Assembly: GCA_024305745.1 (NCBI GenBank)
Contig: JAHRBS010000004.1
Location: 4,030,001 to 4,094,000, forward strand
DNA: 64,000 nt
Source of the DNA: Polyporus tsugae
Taxonomy: Eukaryota > Basidiomycota > Agaricomycetes > Polyporales > Polyporaceae
Direction: 5' to 3'
This document shows positions 11,901-24,038 of the stretch, one piece after another. The notes under the pieces were generated by a model. The model saw only the letters and a list, made by a program, of their open reading frames with translations, was not told where the DNA came from and did not search any database. The position numbers were made by a program, and so were the translations under genes. How positions within the stretch are numbered: the first letter of the stretch is position 1; every line of letters begins with the position of its first letter.

Positions 11901-14270
11901 TCCCATTCTATCCTGTGACAAAACATATGCCATTTGTCGAGCCGCTGACCTCATGACGCCCGACTCGGGCGCGTCATCGTCATCTGTATGTAAACGAAGA
12001 CCTCAAGCGGGCCCCTTCAGGGTTTACGACCCCGCCTCTTCCCAACTCGTCAGGGATGGTGCGAATAGCACCGGGCCTTGGCCCCGATGACACCTTGGTT
12101 AGCTCGTGAATTACATCCGCCAGTACACACTTAGACCGCACAGGGTTCCAAAGCGTCCGGCGGGACTCATGTACACATGTACTAGCACTTACGACCCGCA
12201 GCCGGCCCTGAGAACAGAAGCCCAACCGTGGGCATCCACGCATTCCAGCTCGTCGCCTTAATCAATGACAAACGCTGTTGGACCCTCAAAGAGGTTAGGC
12301 CAGTTCACACTCAGCGCTCGCTCGCGTACCGAGCATTGGCCAACACTTACTGGATGCGCATACGAGAGGGGCAGCCGAGTGCACGCCACAGGCCTCGATC
12401 GGAAGACAAACACCTGAGCCCGGTGGCCGGCATTGCGCTGCACGGGCAATGGAGCAAGAAAAGCCTCATGGCTGCTCGGTCGCCGAGGCCGTCATCGGGG
12501 CGTTCTGGCGCGCGGAGAACGTCGAAAATAAGTATGGGCAATGCGCCCTGAATAGCCAGGAAGCACCAGAGCGGCGCGGCCCAGCCACACGGGAGCTATG
12601 ACGCGCAAAATAGCTCGTGTCACCAATACCGTAGGTAAGCATCGCGCCGCCCGCCCGCCTCGTGCGGACGGAAAGAAAGACAGAAGAGTCGCGAAAAGAA
12701 GACGCGAACGCGCGGGTGGAGCGGGTGAAAATAACGGTCGGTGAATGAGATCTGGGGCGACGATGCAGATTGGGTAGTAGACTGTCATCCCCATCCGTGC
12801 GGCCCCTGGTCCTGGCGCTGATGCTCCCACATACTGTAACTTGCCGCGCTCGACGGGCGGCGCACTAGGCAGGACGGCATCCATAGGGTGCTGGCCACTT
12901 CACGGGGATGCGCGTACTGCATAGCATAAGGTCGTTGCAGGGTTCTCTGGGCCCGAAACCTTAGCGCAATTCAGCGGGGCTTAGAACGCGGCTGGGGCGA
13001 GTCGCAGACCGCGGTTGAGATACCTCACATACCTCAAGGGGTATCATCCAACAAAGCGCTATGAAGCGAAGGGCGGGAAGACCTTGAAGGCGAGAAGCAT
13101 CCCGAACCCGTCGATGAGGAAATTCGCCCCTGGAGACGGTTGGTATCTTTGTATTCTTGTCGCGCCGTGGCTGCATCTACCGGCGTGTCAGTTAGTTGAT
13201 GACGAGGAACTCGCGAGAAAGGCTGCACAACACTCACAAGAAGGCGCGGCCGATGCTTGCAATTGCACGCCTGTGCATCTGTCGCTTTGTAGAACTGTCT
13301 GAATGCTGGAATGTGATCTGGAGTCGAACACCGACGAGCATTGAGTTCGAACGCACCACTCTCCGCACGAAAGGTACAAATTCCCATGACAGTCTATGCA
13401 CGAAACAGCCTGCTGGCACACCCGCACTGTACCCGCTATACTCGGTGGCATCGCTCGTTCGCGTTAGCCCGTCCGCTACAACGCTTCTCCCTTCCCGAAC
13501 TTTGGATTGGTGAGAGAAAGAATCGATTTTGCAGGACGTCGGAGGATCATCGTTCTCGCAGTCTAAAATTTTTGGACAGCGAAGCAGAGAATGACATATC
13601 ATGGGGCTAGTCAAGGGAGGACGCTGTGAGAGTAGACGTGGAGCGGGGTGCAGATGTGATACTTGGAGGGGTTTCAGTGCCTAGACGATTGTGGCACATC
13701 CATTGCGGCGAGCCTCGTTTTTACGGCGTGGAAGCTTGCAATTGCAGGCTTCGAGACCTGTAACTAGGATGGTAGCTTGTTTCAGAATGCGGTGTGGGTT
13801 GGATGCCTCACCTAACTCGTGGGCCTCCAAGAATGGGAATGATCCGAGCCTTGGAGCACGCTATCCCTCGCAGGATCCACAAAAAAAGAGAGAAGAAGAG
13901 GCTTGGCCGCAGTTCGGGAAGGCATTGGAGAGAGAAGGGTTGCGATGGCATATGAGCAGGTGCTCAGGTAGTGCTCGGCTGATGGCCCAACCGATCGTCG
14001 CTTCCTTTTCAGGTCCGTGGTGTTGGCGACCTCAATGCATGACGTTAGAAAATTAGCTACCGCTTCCCCACACTAGTACGCCTTCTCGCCCATTTGTTGC
14101 CTTGCGTCGCCGCATACGCACCGATCTAGCCGTGATCTTAAGATCAGACAACACACAAGGACATGCAATCTCATACAGAGTTAGTCCACGCTAGGCTTCC
14201 ATTAAATGAGCTCAAACTCACCAGGGTATATGGTATTCAACATCCCCGTATCATCCGAATAGACTCAGAG
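2952..14270. other. 11 kb gene-poor region
   Basis: No protein family could be recognised on either strand. Several long open frames exist (7206-8099 +, 11242-11874 -, 5251-5682 +) but have the Arg/Ala/Ser/Pro-heavy composition of chance GC-rich frames, and no conserved motif or splice continuity extends them. CT-rich patches near 3650-3900 and 5280-5830 look like promoter or UTR DNA and might mark unrecognised non-coding transcripts. I found no transposase, reverse transcriptase, telomere repeat or tandem array. Confidence 0.5.
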
Positions 14271-15605
14271 CTAGACGATGTAGAAGTACTTCTGAGGTCC
14301 AAACACCTCTGCGTTCTCGATCTATACGAAAAGTTGCGTGAGATAGATACAGTGAAGAGTCATGGCGATAACTAAGAACGTACCCAATCCACCAGGATCC
14401 CAAGGATAAGATCAAGGTTCTCGGCATACTTCCCGATATCCAGCACCTCAGTACGAGCGTACTTCGCATGGTCACTTCCCTTTGGTGCCTGGCAGGCGAA
14501 GAATATCCAATGATCTCCGCAAGTCACAGCACCTCTTGCACATTCCTTGCTATACAGAAATGCGTTAATGCGATCCTAGCCGCCGTTCGTCCGGCCCGCA
14601 ATTGACAGACATACTGTGTATCACGGCACGACGCCGCTGATGCCATGACCGCCTGCGTCAGCCCAGACTGGAGCTCAGAGAACGTCCGAGCCTCGTAGAT
14701 GTTCGACGATCCGGCATGCAGCAGATCCGGCCTGTTCAGCGCCCCGACTGGGTCCGACAGCACGAGCCCTGAAACCGCAACATGTTCGCCAGCGAGCACT
14801 AAGCACATGAAGCGGCCTCGGGACTCCTACCTGAGTACTTTGAAGGGCGCTTTGTGATGAGATAGTCCATGACGCCCTCGAGCGATGGCTTGCCATCCGG
14901 TGGCGTGTTTAAGGCAGTCCAGTCCGGAACGATCGAAAGGCTGTCCGTGTCTGTGCTAAGTACAGACGCGAGTCGGAGGAAGATGACATCGACCAGCATC
15001 CGGGATCCGGCCAGTGACTGTCAGGATGGATGATACGCCCATAGACATATATAGCAGAAAGGGAGTTAGTCTGTAAGCTTCGAGTACAATCGTGGTGATA
15101 AATTAATATGCCCGAGATCAACGCACCGCAGTGGACATATGCTTGCGGACGAGCGAGACCAGGGCCTTCGTGTTCGCCAAAGTGAGGAAGTTGTTCCCCA
15201 CTTCTTGCTCGCCCCGCTGACGCACGAGAGCCCTCGCGGCATCGTCTTTGAACTCCAGACCGTAGGGGAAAATTCGGAGCTCCTGCAGATCGAGGACGGT
15301 GGCAATCGATGGTGCCCGCTGTAGTTCGCGCATACGAGGTACACGTATGCGGTCCGTGATACGAATGGGACCACAAGTGAGGAGAGTTGATATTGAATAT
15401 GAATATGAATGCAACCGCAGCAAGAAGACGATCGACGCACCGAGCCTTGTTTGAGTTTGGAGAACAAGCTTTCGATCGCCTCGACCACTGCCGCAGTCTT
15501 CTCGTCCTCCCTGTCCAGGGCCGCCACGAACGGTACCAGCGACTGCACGACTGGGTCGATCTCGCCTGCAGTCAGCTCGTTGATCCTGCGCTTCTGTCCT
15601 GACAT
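14271..15605 (-). CDS. PD-(D/E)XK-nuclease-like fungal protein of unknown function
   Basis: Five exons can be joined in frame, giving about 275 residues. Exon 1 is 15605-15441, starting MSGQKRRINE, and exon 2 is 15318-15127. The later exons carry IVPDWTALNTPP, GVMDYLI, SNIYEAR, CRDTQ and GDHWIFFACQAPKG, and the last exon ends in GPQKYFYIV and a stop at 14271. The ordered pattern resembles the PD-(D/E)XK fold: an Asp in a GxxDYL strand, a Glu-x-Lys-type position here read as EAR, a downstream Gln/helix, then a 'GALTxGxxWIF' strand. I recall similar uncharacterised families expanded in polypores. The Lys-to-Arg change could weaken or abolish catalysis. No signal peptide is visible. Upstream coding-like sequence at 15682-15990 could add N-terminal exons. 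Confidence 0.6.
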
Positions 15606-17363
15606 ATTGCGTCCGGAGGATCGACAAGGGTGTGTGCGTGTGCTTCGTCAAGAGGCGGCCAGCCCGCTTCGCGTCACAATATCATCTGGCGCATCCGGCT
15701 AGAGATGATTGACGATCGTTGCCTATGTAAGCCACGCGCGTGATAGTCTGTCGGTAGAGCGAAATTCGAGTATGCAGATCCTTCAGCATAGGAACCACGG
15801 GTAGGAAGACACAATATTCTTGGGAGCCCGGCTCGAGACGAGTGGAGGGTGCAGACGTTGAGTAAAGTACATACAAAAACGAAATGATCTGCGCAGGATC
15901 TACGCGCGCAAAGACGTCATCGGCGCCTACACGTACTATCCGCTTTACCACCTCGCCATTCTCTACTGACTTGTGTCCATACAATCTCATAAAAATTTAT
16001 ATTGGCCGCCAAATCGTCCCAGACAGGAATAAGAAAATGTTTACAATTTGAGCACCTTTGTGCCATTGACATCTATGCAGATGCATCTCCCAATTGCATG
16101 CAAGGCACCGCCATTCCCGGCCGCACTGGTGCCGAGGAGCAGAGGACATCTACGTACGTAAATTCTACCCCAGAATGAGGTGGCTGGCTGTCAAAACATT
16201 TTGCTTGGCTGGTGGTAAGCGCTAAGCCTAAGCAGGAAGCTGGTCTCCAGCCGCATAGAAGCCTCAACAACACCAGTCCTCGTGTAGACCAGCGACAGAC
16301 CAGCCAGTGCGTGTACTTGCTCGTCCATTCATATGTATTAACGGCTCATGGTGGCTGACTCACTGGACTCACACGTACGTACATACAGCGCGGAACGCAT
16401 GGATTTCCGAATAACGGCGGGTCGCCAGAGATTTTTTTTTTTTCAGTTCATTAGCAAGGATGAACGACGTTCAGGCGGCCGAGAATACGTAGCTCCAAAA
16501 AACAACTTGCACATCATCGCGCCAACCACTCAACGGCTGTGGCGTCAGGTCCTCTCAATCTGCCCGCAACATAGACCAAAAATTGATCCATAATAATTCG
16601 TTGTTCATGCCTCACGCTCATATTCCAGGCTCAGGGCCAGTGAAATTCGTTGGTGACCGAGCGGTAGTCGAAGCGCGAAAAGACCACCGCCGCTGCAATA
16701 TTAATTAATGTGGTCTTTGTCCACGAATACTCATTGGCACGCCATATGTCATATTGACCTCTGCCATGGCGTGGGTAGAGGACGAAAGGACGTCCTTTGT
16801 CCTTCATCCAGATGTACGCTGCGTATCGCACATCGGGGATCGGGACGTCACTGGTTGTCGCCCATATGTCGCTCAGGAAGGGGCTGTCTGGCAGGCCCGA
16901 TACGCCCTTATGCAAATATCGGGCTATGTACGTACATACATGCTGCGAACTACGCACCGTGTGTGTGCACAGAAGAAGCCTTCCCGCGACTGCCAGCGCG
17001 CTCCCGGCACATCCCAGCGTGTTGACATCTGGTGGCACAGTCTAATAGATGCGCCCAGTTGCGATGCGGGGAAGCCGTGTTGGAGTGCAGAAAGTTCTGC
17101 GCTGAGGGGGCACTGCTGTCGAACTTTTCGGGGACGCGCGGTGTGCATTTGTGGGGGCGGAACATCCGCTGTCCGTCTGTGGCCGGAACTGAGAGAGACG
17201 CCAGAGGAAGTCGAAGTCGAAGTCGGACACGAGGAAAACAGAAGTTCCATCGCTTCAGTCCAGTGTGGCCAATGGTATTACAGGGTGGTGCTAGTGGTAC
17301 AACGAAAGCGATGAGGCGCAGAAAAAAAGATGCTAGCTCAGGGTTCAGATTGACAGGGTCTTC
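15606..17363. other. Intergenic, with weak coding-like frames on the minus strand
   Basis: Two minus-strand frames look mildly protein-like. One, 15682-15990, begins MRLYGHKSVENGEVV and may be an upstream exon of the neighbouring minus gene. The other, 16631-17038, contains a Tyr/Trp-rich stretch (GRPFVLYPRHGRGQYDIW). Neither could be tied to a known family or joined into a complete model. A T(11-12) run lies near 16433. Confidence 0.4.
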
Positions 17364-18204
17364 CTAGTCGAGCTTGACTGTGCCGTCGAGGAGGTACAGG
17401 ACACCATTGGATGCCTGCGCGGGAGAACCATCCGTCATGAGCGATTACATGCAAGGGCCGAGGCCCCCCCGAGGACAGAGGGCGGCACGCTTCATGGAGT
17501 AATATGACTCACTTCTTTCATGCCAATGAGGTGCACGGAGCCGTCCAAGAGCGCGCGAGTCCATTCCGGCGTATTTGCATCCTCTTTGGTGAACGTGAAG
17601 GTGACGTTCTTCCCCGACAGTAGTGTCGCATACTCGCCGTCCGTTGCCAGTGAGATCGGGGATTGCTAGCGCTCCGTTCAGCGATGTGCACGTTCAGCCG
17701 CCACAGGGTTGGTCAGTGGCGGCGAAGCGTCCAAAGTACTCACTGGAATAATGTGCGCCGACACCCACCGCTCGACATTCTTCTTTGACATAGCGTCAAA
17801 CTCCGCCTCTGAGAGAATGATGCCATCGTCTAGCGGCTGGGGATCTTCGTGACTATAATGGACCGAGTGGAACCAAGGGCGCGCTTTGAGGATATGGACG
17901 CTGGGAAAGGAGGGATTACTCACGGCTTCCGCGGTAAGGCAATAACAGCCTTGTTCGTCGGAACAAGGAGGGTGCTCCGTGCATTCGGGTCGCTGAAGAG
18001 TTGGCTGATCTCGAGTTCTCGGGCGTAGGAGTAGAATATTGACGCGGTTGACTCGATCGTGAGCCAATCCGCAAGCGAGGGCTTTCCGGAGTTCACGACC
18101 GGCACGAAGGGCTCCTTGTCGGGACCGGAGAGGACCATTTGTTCGTCAGTGGCTGCTGAAGCGACAAAAGGCAGAACAAGCAAGGAAAGAAGCTGCAGAC
18201 GCAT
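17364..18204 (-). CDS. Secreted single-FAS1 (fasciclin) domain protein
   Basis: Four exons join cleanly: 18204-17924, 17852-17744, 17665-17513 and 17414-17364, about 197 residues. The N-terminus MRLQLLSLLVLPFVASAA is a typical signal peptide. The rest is one FAS1 domain: SLADWLTIESTASIFYSYAREL (split here at the H1 box), the TLLVPTNKAVIAL strand, a loop with KKNVERWVSAHIIP, and the closing VLYLLDGTVKLD that corresponds to the H2-type 'G.ly.ID..L' end. FAS1 domains mediate adhesion or cell-wall association. The fungal single-domain forms are secreted or vacuolar proteins of poorly known role. No GPI-type hydrophobic tail follows, so the protein is probably soluble. The splice sites are canonical GTGAGT donors throughout. 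Confidence 0.85.
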
Positions 18205-19006
18205 GGCTGGTGCTCAGCAATTGCAACGTGCTGGTATGAAGGTGACTGGAGACTTCCGGGAACGTCGACCCGCAGCCTGAGGCCTGAGCCTGGAGGCGGG
18301 GTGGTCCGAGTCCGGAATAGGCAGCTTAGTCCCACGCCTCGTGTACGGCGCCTGACAGCAACTTGAAACACATTTCCGCAATACTAGTGGACAACCTTGA
18401 AAAGTTGGCCAGGACATTATAATCTCCCTTGATCACGGCTCGCAGTGAAATCTATAGGTCACGATGATTTTTCACTCTTGGTGTGCGGATATTACCACAG
18501 TTCTAAGTTTGGGCCCGGCGGGGCCGACCGGTCGCATTCCTTCATAGTCAACGACTAATGTACGTAAACCATGGACATTAACCACTGTTTTTCTTTATCC
18601 CATAGACCTCCATCCTATATTCCCCACCTCCAACTTCGCCATTCCATCAACTGATTCAGATTTAAAAAAATTCCCCGTTGATAGGCCGCCGATTGATCCA
18701 CAACGCTATCGTTCCATCCGGCCCGGACAAAAGCAGCCTATGGGATATCTATTCCCGTCGACACCGAGCTTCTTGACAACAGGGTCCCGTCGTCCTTCAT
18801 CGACTTTGTCCACGCCCCAGCTGTAGCAACTTGTGACCGTCTAGAAGGCTGCATATAGTGAAGGCTCCCGCTGCCCGCAGAAACAACTTGAACGCCGAGC
18901 AACACCACCACCTGCACACCCAAGTTACTCCACTCTCGAAAGTAGGGTATGCTCAAGGTTCTGGGCCTTTAGATTGGTTGCTCAACTCTAGACCACTAGC
19001 ATCAAG
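18205..19006. other. Divergent intergenic region
   Basis: This 0.8 kb separates the minus-strand fasciclin gene from the plus-strand aldo/keto reductase and must hold both promoters. It contains an A-rich stretch near 18662 and CT-rich patches around 18605-18650. No gene or RNA was recognised. Confidence 0.5.
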
Positions 19007-21302
19007 ATGTCGTTCGTGTATGAAACCAAGGGCATGCCGTTCAGAAGACTGGGCCCGAGTGGCCTTCGGGTCCCTGTCTTTTCATTGGGGGCGTGTACGT
19101 GGCAGCTTCCACATCGCTGGTGCCGCACCGCGATGCCTTCTGGATCACCGTGCGGCTAACCCAGGCAATGCATGCACAGGGTTGACGTACGGCAGCAGCG
19201 TAGTCGGAGATCCCGTCAAGGTATGCCTTCTTTTGTTGCGCCCATAAATTGTGCAAGTCTGAGCTTGAATTCTCGATTCTGACTATGCGAACGGTTCAAT
19301 GTAGGAAATAATAAAGACCGCTCTCGAACATGGGATCAACATGTAGGATACCGCGCTGTTGGTCCTGGCGAGAGAACTGGCAGTTTGACGTGGGCTTTCC
19401 AAAGGTTTGATACTGCAGAAGAGTACGCTCAGGGGAAAGCGGAACTTGAAATGTGAGTTACTCCCCGTGATTCCCCAAGGTCGTACGAGCTGACCGTTCC
19501 AACCCATTCACACCCTCAGGGGCCGTGTGTTCAAAGAACTCGATGTGAAACGAACCGATATCATCGTGTCTACCAAGATCTTTTGGGGTGGCAGTGGGCC
19601 GAACGACATGGGTCTCTCTAGGAAGCAGTGAGTCCAGGTTTCCGCCATGCTCTAGGACTTCCAATCCGAGTAGGCCGCGGTCTGACCTCTTCTATCACCG
19701 CCGGCGTGGGCTGCAGCATCATCGAAGGGACAAAGAAGTGCCTCGAACGGCTTCAACTCGACTACGTGGATGTGATATTCGCGCACCGCCCCGACCATAG
19801 CGGTGCGTCCACCTTCTAAATTACGTCTTTAGCGTACGCCATTGCCTCATGTTGCCCATGCCACCGGCTGCGACACGTCACAGTTCCAATGGAGGAAATC
19901 GTTCGCGCATTCAACTTCGTGATCAATCAGGGCTGGGTGCGTCCCACCATTCACTCAGAACCCTTTCTTTCCGGTTTGCACCTTCTCGAAGGCTACGACC
20001 ACGTTTTCCATCGCCCACGGCGGCGGAGCCCGTGGCTCGTGCAGCGTGCGGGTGCAATCCCCCTAAAAACAGCACGACCAACTCACATGTACACAATTCT
20101 TTCGTTCGCTCGTCCATGCAGGCATTGTACTGGGCGACTTCGGAGTGGCCAGCGCACGACGTCGAAGAAGCATACCGTGCGCGCGCCATACGGTTTGATG
20201 CGGTTTGTTCAGGCTGAATTGACCTTCACATGTCGTCCTGGGTTTCGCTCTTCCAGACGTGGCGTCGAAGCTAGGCCTGATCGCACCCAGCGCCGAGCAA
20301 TGCCAGCACAAGTGCGTCTGCCATCTCACGCCGCTTTGTGGGCGCGTCCTTGCTCTATCTGACATTGCTCTTCCCCAGCATGTTCCACCGTGAGCGTCCG
20401 GAGAAGGAGTACGCGTGAGTAACCCCCCGCCCAAGCACGTTATCGGTTTGCGGCTCCTGGACGCTAAACCTTCGTGCACATGGACCGTGGGTTCTGCTCA
20501 ACGCTCAGACCCCTCTACCGGAAGTATTCGATCGGAACGACCGTGTACTCCGGCCTCGCCAGGGGCGTTCTGACGGGTAAGGTGCGTGCCCGTGCTCGTT
20601 GTCCACGAAAGCTTGTTCAACACCCTACCGGTTTTGTGTGCTTCCCCGCGTACTGTGCGCCCGGTGTGTTCATGGGCGGTGCCGCCCGACTCGCCGATGC
20701 AATAGTATAACGACGGCGTACCCTCGGACTCCCGCTTCGCCATCCATGCGGGCTCTCTGAAGGCGCGGCTGGAGAAGCTTCAGGGGGAGGAAGGCCAGAA
20801 GGAGATCGAGAAGGTGAAGCAATTGAGCGAGCTTGCTGAGAAAGGTAAGAAACCGGGCTGCGGTGAGGATTCCGGTTTTCTCGTCCTCGTTCTCTGCCGT
20901 ACGCTGTGGCACATTCTCATACTGATGGCAATCGCATTCACGGCGGTGGCACCTGTCGCCGCCGCTCTCCCCCCTTCATTCATCAGAACTCGGATGCAGT
21001 GTGCAACACCTCGCGCTGGCGTGGCTTGCGGTCAACCCTAACACAAGCACAGTTATTCTTGGGGCGTCGGAGCCCGGGCAGATCGTCGACAACCTGAAGG
21101 CGTTGGATGTCATGCCGAAGCTTACACCGGAGATCTTGGAGAAGGTTGAGAGAATTCTTGACAATAAGCCAACCCCTTACGTGCGTCGTTATTTCCTAGG
21201 TGTCGGTCAGTATATACTATATTAATTCATTTCGATGTCTAGTCGAGTTACGGACGGCTATCTCTCGATAAGTCCGTTAGATTTGAACCCATGTTCATCT
21301 GA
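19007..21302 (+). CDS. Aldo/keto reductase, potassium-channel beta-subunit type
   Basis: This is an intron-dense gene of about ten exons, starting MSFVYETKGMPFRRLGPSG. It encodes roughly 345 residues with an AKR TIM barrel. The catalytic tetrad is visible in order: Asp and Tyr in FDTAEEYAQGKAE, Lys in IIVSTKIFWGG, and His in DYVDVIFAHRPDHS. Later segments include ALYWATSEWPAHDVEEAY, the YSGLARGVLTGK cofactor loop, LALAWLAVNPNTSTVILGAS (NADPH pyrophosphate binding) and VERILDNKPTP near the end. The last exon finishes at 21302. These features match the AKR6/Kv-beta-like NADPH-dependent reductases common in fungi. They reduce aldehydes or ketones in the cytosol, but the physiological substrate cannot be read from sequence. 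Introns mostly start GTGAG/GTAAG/GTGCG. Confidence 0.85.
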
Positions 21303-21791
21303 TGGTCCAGCAAAAGAAGTCGAGAAGTTGCCGTACCAGGGGTGCTTGTAAATTAAAATAATCTCCGACGTACGTCGGGGCCGCCGCTATGTACAGTATC
21401 CTCACGCCTCATGTAGTCCCTCTCCACATGCCTCTTGTCCGTAAACTGTACCCGTATGCATCCATGTCCGCCCCATTGATGCTACGCTGCCGACCATTGG
21501 TGTTTATCCAAGATTTCAGCGGAGGATTAGATGGCACACTTGAAGGGTTACGGTCACGGAAGTGGCGAGCTCGAGGAAATGCTATGCAGTGGCTAGTAGG
21601 CGCCAGAGGGAACAGACACGTCGCGTCTCCAGACTCGGCAAGCTCACTGAACGCCTATCCGGGTCCCACTTCGTCCCTCTTCCGCCTCACATCTTCTGTA
21701 CGACTTTCTTGCACGACTTCACGCTGCACTGTACGTGCAGGCACTCTTTGTTTGAAAAGGACTTGGTCCTGGTCGTGCACTTGAATCCGCC
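21303..21791. other. Short intergenic region
   Basis: The region holds the 3' end of the reductase gene and the promoter of the coatomer gene. No gene was recognised. Confidence 0.5.
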
Positions 21792-23791
21792 ATGGTAGGC
21801 ACCATCTCGAAAAGCCCGGCCAAATCGGTTAATTTAACGACATCGGACAGGTTGTCCTCGCAGCATCTATATGTACAAAGGGCGGAAAGGGTATGTCGCG
21901 TTACCGCTGTCTTTGAACGTAGCCATTAAGATGGTCTGCAGCCGTCATTTCTCGCCAATTCCGTGATATGTCAAAAGCGAGGATAGAGTCCCTCCTCGCC
22001 TCCTTCCCGAAACTGATCCCCACCGGAACGCAACACACATCCGTCGAGACTACCGACGTTCGCTATGTATACCAACCACTGGAGGACCTGTACATCCTCC
22101 TCATCACGAACAAGGCGTCGAATATCCTGCAAGACATCGAGACTCTCCATCTTTTTGCGCGCGTCGTCTCGGACATGTGCAGGAGCGCAGAGCAGCGCGA
22201 GATCCTCAAGAACTCATTCGAGTTATTGGGCGCATTCGACGAGATTGTGAGCATGGGATACAGGGAGCAGGTCAACCTCATGCAGGTGCGCAATGTGCTG
22301 GAGATGGAGAGTCATGAGGAGAAGATCCAGGAGATCATCGCCCGGGTGCGTCGTTACCTTCATGTCGCAAGCTGCCGTGCAGCGTTTCACATGTGGTGTC
22401 GGGCATTAGAACAAGGAGGCGGAGGCGAAGGAGGAGCTCAAACGCCGCGCCAAGCAGCTCGAGATGCAGCGTCGCGAGCAGCAACGGCGTACAGCTGCTG
22501 GTGGCCCGTCAGGTGGAAGCTACCTCGGTGGTGGAATTTCTGGGTATTCTGCTGTCCCCCAACGCGAATTCAATCCCGCACCCATACGCACGGCTTCGCC
22601 TGCGCCCTCAAGCCTGCGCGCGCCCGCCTTCAAGGGCAGTGGTATGAAGCTCGGTGCCAAGAAGACGCAACAGTCTGCCCTTCTGGATGCCCTTGGTGGA
22701 GAAGCATTGCTTTCCGAAGACATGTCCATGCCTACAACTCCTTCCGCTGCCACTCCGGAACCTGTTGCCGTCGCACCCAAGAACGAGCGTGGAAGTCTCC
22801 CCCCTGTGGATGCTGAAAGGTAGAACCATGGTTCCTCGGCATTACGTCTCAACGTCTTCCCTTCCGACTGAGACTGATCTTCTGCGCATACACAGCGTCC
22901 ACATCGTGACCAAGGAGTTCCTGAACCTGGAGCTCATGCGCGAAGGGGGCCTTAACAACCTCGAGCTTCGCGGCGACATGAACCTGCAGATCTCCGACGC
23001 GGACCTGGGCCGCGTGAAGCTCAGCCTCGCCCCTGCCTCTGCGAGCTTCGGCCCAGAGTTGCAGTTCAAGCAGCACCCCAACGTCGGCAAGTTCGTGGCG
23101 AACAGGGACCGCGTCGTCGCGCTCAAAGACCCCTCCCGCTCGTTTCCGATCGGCCAGCCGCTCGCGGTGCTCAAGTGGAGATACGCGGGGAAGGACGAGA
23201 CCTACGTGCCGCTGTCGAGTGAGTCTATCCGACCTCGCCTTCTCTCCCTCGATCGCAGCAAATGGTTGTGTCATATGTATCGGGCCTCGAATGCTGATAA
23301 CTCCGCGCGCTTGGTGGTTTAGTCAACTGCTGGCCGACGCCGTCCAACGGTGGCACCTGCGACGTCAACATTGAGTACGAGCTCGAGAACGAAGGTGTCG
23401 TCCTGTACGACGTGGTGATCTCCATCCCGTTGCCGTGCGTAACCATTCAATTTGGCCGTTTGTGTCCTTACGCTTAAATGACTGCCACATGCACAGTGAC
23501 GGTTCGTACCCGACCGTGTCCTCCCATTCCGGCGAGTGGGCGCTGAACTCGTCGAGCCATTCGCTCGACTGGAACATCCCTCTTATTAACGCTGAGGACA
23601 AGTCTGGGTCGCTCGAGTTCTCTGTCGGCGGCGATGACGCGGGTGTCTTCTTCCCTGTCCGCGTCTCCTTCGTTGCGCAGGGCAGCGTGGCGGGTGTCAA
23701 GGTTGCGTCGGTGGCGCGCGTCGATGGCGGCGACGAGATCGTCTTCTCTGAGGACGCGACCGTGAGCGTGGAAAACTATACCGTTGTCTAG
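21792..23791 (+). CDS. RET2: Coatomer (COPI) subunit delta
   Basis: This is the delta-COP/archain subunit of the COPI coat, which drives Golgi-to-ER retrograde vesicle traffic. The start codon is followed immediately by an intron: ATG at 21792-21794, exon 2 at 21851-21890, exon 3 from 21942. The joins give MVVLAASICTKGGKAVISRQ, the hallmark N-terminus of the family. The longin-type N-terminal domain runs through YVYQPLEDLYILLITNK and TLHLFARVVSDMCR to about residue 140. A charged linker with EESHEEKIQEII-like helices follows. A Gly/Ala/Pro-rich segment then leads to the C-terminal mu-homology domain (GDMNLQISDADLGRVKLSL, FKQHPNVGKF, INCWPTPSNGGTCDVNIEYE). The stop is at 23791. The length of about 520-530 residues is normal for fungi. 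Confidence 0.93.
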
Positions 23792-24038
23792 AGGGTTGTA
23801 AATAGGCAGACTATGTATTCGTTATCGTCCGAGGTGTATCGATGGCAGCAAGAATCGTGACGGTTCGTTTACATGAATGATTGCGCGCGTACAAAGTCCC
23901 AAGAGTATGAAAGGAGTCAAGTTTCCAATCCGTTCAGTCCGTATAAGGTGATATCGCGGGTTCGGAAGAAGGATGCAAGAGAAACGTCAAGAGCACGAAG
24001 GGTTAGTGCACATCGACCGCATGCATCCTGTGAGAAGG

